Shown here in pieces: positions 33,537 through 42,247 of a stretch of DNA of 64,000 bases. Where the stretch lies: positions 806,001 through 870,000 of the forward strand of contig JABTTZ010000002.1 of the NCBI GenBank assembly GCA_015075625.1. Reading direction: 5' to 3'. This DNA comes from Anaerolineales bacterium (GTDB lineage Bacteria > Chloroflexota > Anaerolineae > Aggregatilineales > UBA2796). How positions within the stretch are numbered: the first letter of the stretch is position 1; the number at the start of each line of letters is the position of its first letter. Below the pieces are notes generated by a model. The model had not been told where the DNA came from, did not search any database, and was given only the letters and a program-made list of their open reading frames with translations. Position numbers and translations under genes: made by a program.

Positions 33537-34121
33537 ATGCGCATCATTCTCGCCCGTCATGGGCAATCGTTCGTCAATGTCGACCCCGCCAAATATGCCG
33601 GACAGGATACCCCCTTAACCCCATTGGGAGAGGCACAAGCACATGCACTTGGCGTTTGGCTGAAAACACACCACATCACCGACATTGGGTTGATCTATGC
33701 CAGTCCGCTGAAACGCGCCAACCAAACGGCGGAAATCGTCAACTGCTATTTGGAAAAACCGCTTGAGATCGACGCCGATTTGGTCGAGATTGAACGCTTT
33801 GATTGGGGGCTGCTGGAAAAGCGCGATCACCCACAGAGCGCCACCATCAGCCGGACTGTTGACCCCTATTACGCTGCCTTTCACGAGCGCGTTGGGCGTT
33901 TCTTCACAAAGTTAGTCGGCGATGTCTCGCGCACGGATACCCTTCTCGTCGTGGCACATGGTGGGACGAACGGGACGCTCATCCGCCATATCTTTCGCTC
34001 CCTCGAACTCGCCACAAATACGAATAACACCGGCTTGCATATCTTCGATTGGCATGAGGGTAATTGGATCATTCGGGGGATCAACGTCACCCGCCACCTG
34101 CCCATGGAGATGCTTTCATGA
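33537..34121 (+). CDS. Histidine phosphatase (phosphoglycerate mutase-like) family protein
   Basis: 194 aa. The N-terminal LARHGQSFVN carries the catalytic His of the branch-1 RHG motif. IYASPLKRANQTAEIV has the second phosphate-binding Arg, and VVAHGGTNGTLIRHIF the second His. It is probably a phosphatase for a sugar or nucleotide phosphate rather than a glycolytic mutase. Its stop overlaps psuG's ATG, so the two are co-translated. Substrate might be a product of pseudouridine breakdown (inference from context). It lies directly behind RNA element B. Confidence 0.85.
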   Translation: MRIILARHGQSFVNVDPAKYAGQDTPLTPLGEAQAHALGVWLKTHHITDIGLIYASPLKRANQTAEIVNCYLEKPLEIDADLVEIERFDWGLLEKRDHPQSATISRTVDPYYAAFHERVGRFFTKLVGDVSRTDTLLVVAHGGTNGTLIRHIFRSLELATNTNNTGLHIFDWHEGNWIIRGINVTRHLPMEMLS

Positions 34122-35035
34122 GCATCCGTCCAGAAGCAGTTACCGTCCATCCCGAAGTGCGCGAGGCGCTGGCGGCGGGGATGCCGGTTGTCGCCCTTGA
34201 AAGCACAATCATTGCACACGGAATGCCCTACCCCACCAACCTTGAGGTTGCCCACCGCTGCGAACAGCTTGTCCGCGAGGCGGGAGCAGTTCCCGCCACC
34301 CTCGCCATTCTGGGCGGCGTCATTCGCGTTGGCTTAAGCGCCCCTGAACTGGAATACTTCGCCACTAGCCAAACGATCTTGAAGGCGGTGGAGCGCGATT
34401 TTCCGATGATCCTCGCCCGTAAAGCGGACGCCGCGGTGACCGCTGGCAGTAGCCTTGCCATTGCTGCCGCTGCCGGAATCAGCGTTTTTGTCACGGGCGG
34501 AATCGGTGGGGTGGGGGCAAGCGCCGCCCAAGATTTCGACATCTCTGCCGATTTGCTGGCAATTGCCGAATACCCCGTCCTCACCGTCTGTTCGGGGACG
34601 AAAGCGTTTATGGACATCCCCGCCACGCTGGAATACCTAGAGACGCTCCGCGTCCCAGTGATCGGCTACCGCTTCGCAGAATTTCCGATGTTCTACACGC
34701 GGGGGAGCGGCGTCGGGCTGGAATGGGTTGCCCAATCCCCGGCAGAGGTCGCGGCGATCCTCGCGGCGCGGCTGCACCTGAGCACGTCCGGCGGCGTCTT
34801 GTTGGGCGTTCCCGTTCCAGAAACGGCGGAACTTCCGGCGGCGGAATCGCGGGCGGCGATCCAAGCAGCGTTGGCGCATCTACGGGAGAAAGGCATCAGC
34901 GGGAAGGGTGTCACGCCTTTCGTCTTGAACGCGATCAAGGAGTACACCGGCGCGGCGAGTCTACGGGCAAATGTCGCCCTGATTGAGAATAATGCCCGCG
35001 TGGGCGCTGAGATCGCCGCTGCCTTTGCCAAGTAG
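34118..35035 (+). CDS. psuG: Pseudouridine-5'-phosphate glycosidase
   Basis: 305 aa. It reversibly cleaves pseudouridine 5'-phosphate to uracil and ribose 5-phosphate. Motifs are ALESTIIAHGMPYPTNLEVA, DAAVTAGSSLAIAAAAGI, FVTGGIGGVG, FDISADL and VTPFVLNAIKEYT. The usual GGVHRG reads GGVGAS here. The start MSIRPEAV at 34118 is chosen because it overlaps the upstream stop (ATGA); an in-frame extension to 34064 overlaps the phosphatase. No PfkB-type pseudouridine kinase (psuK) is adjacent. The assignment is firm, although the altered loop deserves attention. Confidence 0.92.
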   Translation: MSIRPEAVTVHPEVREALAAGMPVVALESTIIAHGMPYPTNLEVAHRCEQLVREAGAVPATLAILGGVIRVGLSAPELEYFATSQTILKAVERDFPMILARKADAAVTAGSSLAIAAAAGISVFVTGGIGGVGASAAQDFDISADLLAIAEYPVLTVCSGTKAFMDIPATLEYLETLRVPVIGYRFAEFPMFYTRGSGVGLEWVAQSPAEVAAILAARLHLSTSGGVLLGVPVPETAELPAAESRAAIQAALAHLREKGISGKGVTPFVLNAIKEYTGAASLRANVALIENNARVGAEIAAAFAK

Positions 35036-35090
35036 AAACACCCCCTGGGCGTCCGCCCACCCCGCGCCCGCCTTAGGCTACAGGCAACAA

Positions 35091-35115
35091 AAAACGGGTC
35101 ATCATGACCCGTTTT
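35091..35115. terminator. Bidirectional terminator between psuG and rpmJ
   Basis: AAAACGGGTC (35091-35100) and GACCCGTTTT (35106-35115) around ATCAT. A-rich DNA on the left gives a six-T run for minus-strand transcripts of rpmJ, and TTTT serves the plus strand. Confidence 0.85.
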
Positions 35116-35166
35116 CATTGGTTGCGGTACGCTGAAGTGATCTGTGATGACTCACGCTGCGGGCGC

Positions 35167-35283
35167 TTACCCCTGCCGTTGTTTATGTTTGGGGTCAACG
35201 CTGCAAATGACATACAGATAGCCGCGCCGCCGCACAAAACGGCATTTCGCGCACATCTTCCGCACCGAAGGACGTACCTTCAT
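35167..35283 (-). CDS. rpmJ: 50S ribosomal protein L36
   Basis: 38 aa, [14 protein letters not shown] followed by [13 protein letters not shown] and ending [11 protein letters not shown]. The zinc-ribbon ligands C11, C14, C27 and H33 mark the C+ type. GAGGG precedes the ATG at about 8 bases. A TATAAT -10 (complement of 35324-35329) lies about 40 bp upstream, without a clear -35. It stands alone rather than in the infA-rpmJ-rpsM cluster, between psuG (convergent) and murJ. Confidence 0.93.
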   Translation of the reverse strand: MKVRPSVRKMCAKCRFVRRRGYLYVICSVDPKHKQRQG

Positions 35284-35443
35284 GGGGATACCCTCACACG
35301 CTTTCTAAATCAAACGAATAGCCATTATACGCGGCGCAGGGGCGTTTTTCTATGGTCAGTTTTTCGCGGGGACAATGTACAGACACATGAAACAGGTGGG
35401 ACACCCGTGCTATATCCCCTACTCGCCGCATCTCTTATGACGT

Positions 35444-37066
35444 TTAGGGCTTGACCGCCCGCTGAAAGAGTAGCCTACGTATCTCTCCGATCTCGCGCAT
35501 TCGCAACAGGAATGCCATCCCCACAAAGACGATCACCCCTAGGGCAAGCTGCACCCCGCCATGAAAGGCGTTCAACAGGCGCGGATCGCTGAAAGGGGTG
35601 ATCCCGTTGATCGTGGGGGCAAAGGCGATCATCACCGCCGCCATGACCGCCGAGGCAAGGCTCGTTTTGAGCAGCGTCGTCAGCAGGACGCCTTCGTGAA
35701 TACCTTTCCAGCGCCGCCGCAGAACAAGGATCAAGATCAGCAGTTCAATGCCTACCGCAAGGCTGTTCGCCAAGCCCAAACCAGCAACCTGAAACCATGC
35801 CACAAAGAGGAAAGCAAAGCCGATGTTGCAGACGACCTCCACAAGCTGCGCGGCAAGCGGCACAACCATATCTTTATCGGCATAGAAGGCACGGGCGACA
35901 ATCTCTAGGGCGCTCTGGGTGACAATGCCTAAGGCAAACAGTTGCAACACGAAAAAGACGCGGCTGACACCAGCGCTGTCGAACGCCCCGCCCTCCAAGA
36001 TCGCCACAAAAGGACGCCCCCCCACCGCCAGCAAGACGGCAGCCGGAATCGCGGCGGTGAGGATGAAGCGCAGCGACCCGCTCATCGCTGTCCGTTTGCC
36101 GTCCAGATCGTCCCGTGCGCTCAGCAGCGCCAGTGTCGGGAAGATGACCAACCCCATCGCCGTGCCGATGATCGTCTGCGGAATTTGCATCAGCGCATAG
36201 CCACGATCAAACGCCGCCGTAGACCCTTCCGCCAAACGGGAGGCGATATTACCCGCTACCAAGAGGTTTAGGTTCGCCAGTGAAAGCCCCACAGCGCGAG
36301 GAATCATGAGGGTGATCACCTGCCGCAGTTCGGCGTTTCGCCAGTTCAGATAGGGTTGCCAGCGGGCGCGGATGCGGATCAGTCCGGGGATTTGAATCGC
36401 CAAATGGAGCGCCGCGCCAATCACCGCGCCCACCGCCGCGCCGTAAATGCCCATGAAGCGTGCCAAGATCGCCACGCCGATTAGATTGCCCACATCGTAA
36501 AAGATGGGCGAGAGCGCCGGATAGAGAAATGTTTGATGCGTGTGCAAGACGCCCGACACCAATCCGCTGATGGAAAACAGAATCAGACTGAGCAGCAGAA
36601 TACGCATCAGGTTTGCCGTTTGCGCCACCTTTGCTGCCCCATCTGCCCCTTGCGCAAAGCCGGGGGCAGTGACATTCGCCACCAGCCAGGGAGCGGTAAA
36701 AAAGACGATCACGCTGAGGAAAAGCGCGGTGAGGAACACGGTGTTGACGACATTCGAGGTCAGTTTCCACGCGCTGTCTCGCGCTCCCTTGCTCAGCAGC
36801 CCGCTGAAGATAGGGATAAAGGCGTAGGCAAGCGCCCCCCCCGAAATGAGGATATACAACTGGGAGGGAAGCTGATTCGCAGCGGTGAAGGTATCCCACT
36901 CCCGCCCGACGCCAAAGCGATCCAAGCCAATCCATTTTTCGATCAGGCTGAACGCCTTACCAAAGGTCAGAATACCGATGACCATCGCCGCAGAGCGGGC
37001 GATCCGTCCGGCGGTGGGTGGGCGTAAGGGTTCGGCGGCGGGTGATTCGTGTGGCGCGTCAGTCAT
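35444..37066 (-). CDS. murJ: Lipid II flippase MurJ (MviN family)
   Basis: 540 aa polytopic MOP-superfamily protein with about 14 hydrophobic segments. It moves lipid-linked peptidoglycan precursor across the membrane. Family traits are KAFSLIEKWIGLDRFGVGREWDTF near the N-terminus (split here by a few residues), FFTAPWLVANVTAPGF, and LNLLVAGNIASRL. AAAGGACGCT is the ribosome-binding site. The C39-peptidase gene lies upstream on the same strand with a 59-bp gap, so the two may share a transcript. Confidence 0.93.
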   Translation of the reverse strand: MTDAPHESPAAEPLRPPTAGRIARSAAMVIGILTFGKAFSLIEKWIGLDRFGVGREWDTFTAANQLPSQLYILISGGALAYAFIPIFSGLLSKGARDSAWKLTSNVVNTVFLTALFLSVIVFFTAPWLVANVTAPGFAQGADGAAKVAQTANLMRILLLSLILFSISGLVSGVLHTHQTFLYPALSPIFYDVGNLIGVAILARFMGIYGAAVGAVIGAALHLAIQIPGLIRIRARWQPYLNWRNAELRQVITLMIPRAVGLSLANLNLLVAGNIASRLAEGSTAAFDRGYALMQIPQTIIGTAMGLVIFPTLALLSARDDLDGKRTAMSGSLRFILTAAIPAAVLLAVGGRPFVAILEGGAFDSAGVSRVFFVLQLFALGIVTQSALEIVARAFYADKDMVVPLAAQLVEVVCNIGFAFLFVAWFQVAGLGLANSLAVGIELLILILVLRRRWKGIHEGVLLTTLLKTSLASAVMAAVMIAFAPTINGITPFSDPRLLNAFHGGVQLALGVIVFVGMAFLLRMREIGEIRRLLFQRAVKP

Positions 37067-37125
37067 AGCGTCCTTTGGTTTCTATGCGTTGGTCTTTGCA
37101 GCCCTCACCACTTGGAAAAGGGGTG

Positions 37126-38730
37126 TTACAGCGGCGGACGGAACGTCCCATTATCAATCTCGGCAAGGCGCTGCGCCGCCAATGTGGAGCGGGTGTTGAT
37201 GCGCACCGCCCGTTGGAAGGCTTGTTTCGCCGCTGTGTAATCGCCCTGTGCGGCAAGCGCCATCCCCTTCCAATAGAGCGATTCTTCCAAATCTGCCGAG
37301 TTCGCCAGCGTTGCATTGGCAAGTTTCAAGACCTCGCCATAATTGCCAGCGTGATAGTACGCCTCATAGGGAGTGAATTGATACCACAAAAAGCGCCAGG
37401 GGAGCATCGTCCCGATATTTCGAGCGCGGTCAAAGGCGGTGGCGGCGCGGGCATAATCCCCCTGTAGGACGTATGCCGACCCCAGATTGAACCACGCATA
37501 GGGGTTATCTGTCTGGATGGAGGCTTCTTCCTTTGCCTTGCTCAGGGCGAACTGAATGGCATAGTTCACATCCTTGTAGCCGCCCAATACATCGGCAAGT
37601 TCCCGTTCACGGTCTGCGGGGTAAATGACGATAAAGACACGGTTGAATTGCTGCCAGCGCGTATCCAGCGAGTCGTAGCTCTCCCAACGATCCCCTAGAT
37701 AGGTGTCCAAGCCGTGCATTTCGCCCCGTGTGTCGTCATAGCCCTGAATGGTGAGGTAATGCCCAAGCCACCCTTCTTCGGGCAGGGAGTAGCCCTTCTC
37801 GATGATCACGGCAAAATTATTGGCGACGATGCGTTTCAGTAGGTCGAGCGTCCCGCCGACGCGCACCAACGCTTTATATGGCGTGCCGCGCTGTGCGTTG
37901 AGATACTCGTTGACGAAATTAACGAGTTCCCAGGGGTTCACATTGCGATCTTCCCGATCCGGCTTCAGGTAGTCGATCACCGTATCTTGCCCGCCCGTCC
38001 AGCCGAGGTAATTGAGCGCTTGGGTTAGGTTTGCCGGTCCGCAGGTGTTCCATTTTTGTTTGACGAACTTATAGCCAGATGCCTGATAATACGCCGGAAC
38101 AGGGATGAACGTCGGCGGCGGCAGCGGCGGCAAGGTCGGCGCGAAGGTGGCGGTGGGCGGCGGGAGGAAATTTGCCTCGCCGGGGGTTGGCGTTGCCCCA
38201 ATCGCGGCAATCACCGGCGTATTCGTCGCCAGCATGGGTGTCACACGGGAGACAAAGGGAAGGCTTGGCGTGAGGCTAGGCGATGGGACGGCGGGAACAA
38301 CGGCTTCCGCGCTAGGCGGAGACGTTTCTTCCGTCCCTAGCGCAGGGGGATTCCCCAAGAGCGCCATGGCGGTGGCATCGTTGCCCGGATTTGCCGTTGG
38401 GAGCGTATCCAACCCATAAACGCGGGTCGGTTTGAAGGCTTCTAAAAGGGGCAAGCGGTTCATCCAAACAACTTGTTCGCTGGTGGGTAAGCTGCGAAAC
38501 CACGTTGGGAGGATGATCAGGGCGAGAGTAATCAACCCTGTAAAGAGCAGCATTGCCACGCCGGACATGACCAGCGTAAATTTGAGGAGGCTCATGCGTT
38601 GAGCATAGCGGGCATCCTCGGCAAGCTCAAGGGCGCTTGGCGCTTCTCCTGCGAGATCGTCGTATAAGGCATATTGCTGCCGTCGATTTTCCCGCTCTAA
38701 ACGGCGGCGTTCGCGTACCCGTTCGGACAT
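37126..38730 (-). CDS. Membrane-anchored C39-like peptidase with C-terminal TPR repeats
   Basis: 534 aa with the chosen start. A charged N-terminus, one transmembrane helix (LVMSGVAMLLFTGLITLALII, about residues 55-77) and a Pro/Thr-rich linker lead to a papain-fold domain. The catalytic Cys is in NTCGPANLTQAL and the His in GHYLTIQGY, placing it with peptidase_C39_2. Three or so TPR units follow (NPYAWFNLGSAYVLQGDYARA and later). The location is probably outside the membrane. The start at 38730 has CAGGAT upstream; in-frame ATGs at 38769 and 38796 are alternatives. Its target is unknown; it precedes murJ. Confidence 0.82.
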   Translation of the reverse strand: MSERVRERRRLERENRRQQYALYDDLAGEAPSALELAEDARYAQRMSLLKFTLVMSGVAMLLFTGLITLALIILPTWFRSLPTSEQVVWMNRLPLLEAFKPTRVYGLDTLPTANPGNDATAMALLGNPPALGTEETSPPSAEAVVPAVPSPSLTPSLPFVSRVTPMLATNTPVIAAIGATPTPGEANFLPPPTATFAPTLPPLPPPTFIPVPAYYQASGYKFVKQKWNTCGPANLTQALNYLGWTGGQDTVIDYLKPDREDRNVNPWELVNFVNEYLNAQRGTPYKALVRVGGTLDLLKRIVANNFAVIIEKGYSLPEEGWLGHYLTIQGYDDTRGEMHGLDTYLGDRWESYDSLDTRWQQFNRVFIVIYPADRERELADVLGGYKDVNYAIQFALSKAKEEASIQTDNPYAWFNLGSAYVLQGDYARAATAFDRARNIGTMLPWRFLWYQFTPYEAYYHAGNYGEVLKLANATLANSADLEESLYWKGMALAAQGDYTAAKQAFQRAVRINTRSTLAAQRLAEIDNGTFRPPL

Positions 38731-39079
38731 GCCATCCTGTTCTGATCTGAGCCAAAGGTAGCGCGTCATGGTACTTGGTTTTCGGGGCATTGGCAAGATT
38801 CAGCGGATGAGTGTTTGGTAGATCATTCGCACAGCGATGTTCGGCACCCCTTGCTTTCTGTGAGACGGCGAGGGGGCAAAGCGCAATAGCGGAGTGCTGC
38901 CTTATTTCGCCTTCATCCGGTTGCTTTTGGGGTTGTGTTCCAATTCTGCCAGCCCTAGCGCCTCCAACAGCGGGGGGATGTACATAATTCCATCGTCTGT
39001 TCCTCCGCCTGTAACTTCGTAGGGGTGTTTCTCGTACCTTTGCAAAGGGGCAGGCTGTCAGGGGCAGTGCCTTCTTACC
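38731..39079. other. Intergenic region between divergent C39-peptidase and GT2 genes
   Basis: Promoters for both genes must lie here. On the minus strand a short frame ending at 38902 looks protein-like but has no proper start (see rejected items). CCTTTGCAAAGG at 39039-39050 is a 12-bp palindrome that may be an operator. No further gene is supported. Confidence 0.4.
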
Positions 39080-39109
39080 TTGCCAAGCCCCCCATCGTTT
39101 CGGTATACT
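39080..39109 (+). promoter_or_regulatory. Predicted promoter of the GT2 gene
   Basis: TTGCCA (39080-39085), 18-bp spacer, TATACT (39104-39109). Transcription would begin near 39116, inside the longest open frame, and so supports the downstream TTG start. Confidence 0.65.
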
Positions 39110-39148
39110 GGGGCGGGTATTCTCAGGACAAGGTACAGGTACAGCGCA

Positions 39149-39838
39149 TTGAACTATTCAGTCTCGGTGATCATCCCCTGCTACAACGAAGTAAAAACGA
39201 TCCAAGAGGTCGTTCAGGCAGTCAAAGACACCGCCATTGCTCACGAGATTATCATTGTTGATGATGGCTCAACGGACGGCACACGTGATCTGCTGACCGC
39301 CTATGCCGATGATCCATTGGTGCGGGTGATCCTCCACGATCACAATCAGGGCAAGGGCGCTGCCGTGCGGACGGGCTTTGCCGCCGCCACTGGCGAGATT
39401 TTCCTGATCCAAGACGCCGATTTGGAATACGACCCCCGCGATTACCCAAAGCTGCTCCAGCCGCTTCAAGAAAACAAGACGATGGTCGTCTATGGATCGC
39501 GTTTCCTCGGCGGTCCGCGCTCCACGATGTTTTTCTGGAACATGATCGCCAACCGCACCCTAACGCTGATCACGAACATCCTCTACAACACGATTCTCAG
39601 CGATATGGAAACCTGTTACAAGGTCATGCGGGCAGAGGTCGTCAAGGGGATGCGGTTGCGCTCCCGACGCTTTGAATTTGAGCCAGAGATTACCTCGAAA
39701 ATCCTCAAGCGCGGCTACCGCATTTACGAAGTGCCGATCTCGTACAACGGGCGTCCCTGGGACGAGGGGAAAAAGATCAAATGGACAGATGCCCCCATTG
39801 CCGTCTTTACCCTTGTCCGTTACCGCTTTGTAAATTAA
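39149..39838 (+). CDS. GT2 family glycosyltransferase, dolichol-phosphate-mannose-synthase type
   Basis: 229 aa. GT-A fold: VSVIIPCYNEVKTIQEVV, IIIVDDGSTDGT, NQGKGAAVRTGF, and the DxD-like metal motif QDADLEYD. The close homology to polyprenyl-phosphate glycosyltransferases and the lack of transmembrane helices suggest that it charges undecaprenyl phosphate with a sugar. TTG at 39149 is used as the start, preceded by AAGGTACAGG; an upstream ATG at 39080 would place the promoter inside the gene. The GT39 gene downstream could use the lipid-linked sugar. Confidence 0.88.
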   Translation: MNYSVSVIIPCYNEVKTIQEVVQAVKDTAIAHEIIIVDDGSTDGTRDLLTAYADDPLVRVILHDHNQGKGAAVRTGFAAATGEIFLIQDADLEYDPRDYPKLLQPLQENKTMVVYGSRFLGGPRSTMFFWNMIANRTLTLITNILYNTILSDMETCYKVMRAEVVKGMRLRSRRFEFEPEITSKILKRGYRIYEVPISYNGRPWDEGKKIKWTDAPIAVFTLVRYRFVN

Positions 39839-39869
39839 CCGCGCCGTGTGAACGGCGGGTGAACCAGAT

Positions 39870-41264
39870 ATGATGCGCCGCCGCGCTCTCGCCGCCGTCG
39901 TTGTGATCCTTCTGGCGGGGGCGGCGGTACGTCTGCACACACTCAACACCGCCTATCCCTTTCACCCCGACGAGGCGCTCTATGGGACGTATGCCCGCCG
40001 CCTCGCCCGCTATGGCGAATACCTCTTCCCCGATGTTCCCCTAGATAAACCGCCCGTTGGGATTATTCTCACCGGTTGGTCGTTCGCCCTTTTTGGCGAA
40101 ACCCCCTTCGGCGGGCGCATTGCCACTGTCTTTGTCTCGCTGCTCACGCTTGCCGCCTTTTATGCCCTCCTGCACAGCGGAGGGCGCGGCACAATCAAGG
40201 ACATTGCTCCGATTGCTCTCCTGCTGCTGACCGTCGCCCCCTTCGAGGTCAGCTTTGCCGCCACCCTCTTTCACGATCCGCTGCTCACCCTCTGGCTGAT
40301 CAGCGCCGCCATGGCGCTGGCACGGCAAAGGGCGGCATGGGCGGGGGCGTTCGCTGCCCTCGCCCTTGCCACCAAACAGAGCGCAATCCAGTTTTTGCCG
40401 CTCTACGCCCTGCTTGGAATCAGCATCCGCAGTAAGGTGTTTTCGTGGCGGGATGCCCTTCGCTTTGCCTGTCCTTTGGGGATTGGAATCAGCGCGTTGG
40501 CGGTGTGGAGCGCGGCGCGTGCCTTCCCCATTGATTTCTGGACGCTTGGCGTGACGAATCCCGGTGCGCTGCGGTGGATTCGCGCTGAGGAAGTCCTCCC
40601 GCGCCTTGCCACTTGGGGGAGCTATGTGGGTGATTCCTTTGGGGGGATTCCCGCCCCATTGCTCTTTTCGGCGGCGGCACTCGTTGCCGCGGTGCGCCAT
40701 ACGGGGCGTTTTCGCGCCGAGGGAGTCGCGGCGGTGGGCGTGCTTGGGACGTTCTTCCTCTATTGGCTGGTCGCCTTCCCCCTCTATGATCGCTACCTTG
40801 TGCCGCTCGTCCCGCTGATGGTGATCCTCATGGCGCGGGGAATGTGTCTCTTGCTCGGCGTCCGTCGGGCGCGGTGGGTTGCCCTTGTCGTCAGCCTCGC
40901 CATGATCCTGCCGCTTGTCGCCCTCCGGCAGGACTCGGCTGATCTGGGAGTGGCGGGCTTGGCGCGGGCGATCAAAACACGGCTGCCCGCCGAGTCGGTG
41001 GTTTGGGATCACTGGCTTGGGTGGGAACTCGGTTGGTACTTAGGCGAACCAGTGGGAATGAAAGTAATTTGGCAGCCGACGCCGGAAGCCTTTGCCCGCG
41101 CCGCCTGCGGAACGACGCTGACGAATGGGCATACCTATTTCGCCGCCCCTCTCAACGGCGAACTGGATCGCTGGCGGATGACCTTTGCCGCCTTTGGCGG
41201 GCGAATGTCGCTGCTCTACGATCAGGATCGTCTTGTTCTCTACGCGCTGGACTGCACCTTTTGA
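39870..41264 (+). CDS. GT39/ArnT-like integral membrane glycosyltransferase
   Basis: 464 aa with about 10-11 hydrophobic segments. The first extracytoplasmic loop has FHPDEALYGTYARR (the acidic DE motif near residues 32-33) and DKPPVG, typical of the PMT/ArnT superfamily, which uses polyprenyl-phosphate sugars. It lies 31 bp after the GT2 gene and is likely its partner: one makes the lipid-linked sugar inside, the other transfers it outside. The acceptor is unknown. Confidence 0.85.
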   Translation: MMRRRALAAVVVILLAGAAVRLHTLNTAYPFHPDEALYGTYARRLARYGEYLFPDVPLDKPPVGIILTGWSFALFGETPFGGRIATVFVSLLTLAAFYALLHSGGRGTIKDIAPIALLLLTVAPFEVSFAATLFHDPLLTLWLISAAMALARQRAAWAGAFAALALATKQSAIQFLPLYALLGISIRSKVFSWRDALRFACPLGIGISALAVWSAARAFPIDFWTLGVTNPGALRWIRAEEVLPRLATWGSYVGDSFGGIPAPLLFSAAALVAAVRHTGRFRAEGVAAVGVLGTFFLYWLVAFPLYDRYLVPLVPLMVILMARGMCLLLGVRRARWVALVVSLAMILPLVALRQDSADLGVAGLARAIKTRLPAESVVWDHWLGWELGWYLGEPVGMKVIWQPTPEAFARAACGTTLTNGHTYFAAPLNGELDRWRMTFAAFGGRMSLLYDQDRLVLYALDCTF

Positions 41265-41364
41265 GGGTCGCCCGCCGTCTGGAATCATGCGGTATCCTTA
41301 ATCTGGGGGGGTGTGAGGATTTGGAGAGATACAAAGGTGTTGAACAAAAGGAAAGACCTTCACG

Positions 41365-42009
41365 ATGATCACTGATCACGATTTGCCGCCACCCGCTTAC
41401 GTCCCGCAACCCTTCCCTCCGATGGTCATTGAACCCGTGCAGTTGGAAGGGCGCGTCGTCCGTCTTGAACCGCTCACCCGCGCCCACCTTGAGGGGTTGT
41501 GCGCCGTTGGGTTAGACGAATCGATCTGGCGCTATATGGCGGCGATGATTCGCAGCCGGGCAGACATGCACACCTATCTTGAGGCGGCGCTGGCGGGGCA
41601 AGTCGCCGGAACGCTGCTCCCTTTTGTCACCGTCTCCCAAGCGACGAATCAGCCCATCGGCAGCACGCGCTATATGGCGATAGACCGCGATGCCCACCGC
41701 CTCGAAATTGGCGGAACATGGCTGACGCCCGCCGCACAGCGGACGGGGGCGAACACCGAGGCAAAGTACCTCATGCTCCGCCATGCCTTTGAGACGTTGG
41801 GTTGTTTGCGGGTGGAGCTAAAAACGGACGCCCTGAACAGCAAATCGCGGGCGGCGATCCTCCGCATTGGGGCGCGGCAGGAAGGGATTTTTCGCAACCA
41901 CATGATCAGCCACGATGGGCGCATCCGCCACAGCGTCTACTTCAGCATTACGAATGACGAGTGGGGGGCGGTCAAAGCGCTGTTAGAGGGGTTTATGAGC
42001 GGCGGCTGA
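41365..42009 (+). CDS. GNAT family N-acetyltransferase, RimJ/RimL-like
   Basis: 214 aa. LEGRVVRLEPLTRAHLEGL at the start, IGGTWLTPAAQRTGANTEAK (acetyl-CoA-binding region, with a QRTG in place of the usual QGKG), and LGCLRVELKTDALNSKSRAAI match the RimL/GNAT3 subgroup of N-terminal or small-molecule acetyltransferases. The N-terminus has a proline-rich extension. It runs directly into the remnant gene on the opposite strand. Confidence 0.87.
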   Translation: MITDHDLPPPAYVPQPFPPMVIEPVQLEGRVVRLEPLTRAHLEGLCAVGLDESIWRYMAAMIRSRADMHTYLEAALAGQVAGTLLPFVTVSQATNQPIGSTRYMAIDRDAHRLEIGGTWLTPAAQRTGANTEAKYLMLRHAFETLGCLRVELKTDALNSKSRAAILRIGARQEGIFRNHMISHDGRIRHSVYFSITNDEWGAVKALLEGFMSGG

Positions 42010-42105
42010 TCACGCCCGCGAACCCTTGCCGCTCCAAGTGTGCGACAGCACCTCACGATTCATCTCGTTATCGTCAACCACAAGGATAAGCGAGGGATCA
42101 GACAC
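42010..42105 (-). pseudogene. Truncated response-regulator receiver fragment
   Basis: 31 codons starting GTG with GAGG upstream: VSDPSLILVVDDNEMNREVL, then SHTWSGKGSRA and stop. The first 20 residues are the beta1-alpha1 segment of a receiver domain, with the acid-pocket DD and the NEMNREVL typical of PleD/hybrid-kinase receivers. The phosphoryl-accepting Asp, the conserved Lys and everything else are missing. The rest was probably deleted; the stop overlaps the end region of the neighbouring acetyltransferase gene. Confidence 0.65.
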
Positions 42106-42142
42106 AGGACGCCTCTTTCTGCAATGACTGGCGCGTTATGTC

Positions 42143-42200
42143 GTTAAAACCCCAATGGGGCGTCTGATCTCAGCTCGCTTCTTTAGCGGCGGGGTGTTGG
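42143..42200. repeat. Palindromic intergenic repeat, copy 5
   Basis: AAAACCCCAATGGGGCGTC followed by CTTCTTTAGCGGCGGGG. It is the same module pair as at 45905 and 59041. Confidence 0.55.
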
Positions 42201-42247
42201 GGTTGCGCTCGCAACTGTATTGCGCACCACACCAAAGTATACCGAAT

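Noticed and set aside
38902-39004. Protein-like minus-strand frame ending TDDGIMYIPP, LLEALGLAELEH and KSNRMKAK
   Set aside because: No ATG, GTG or TTG with a ribosome-binding site opens it at a sensible length; the upstream TGGG-like continuation is in another frame. Possibly a relic, but not supported.
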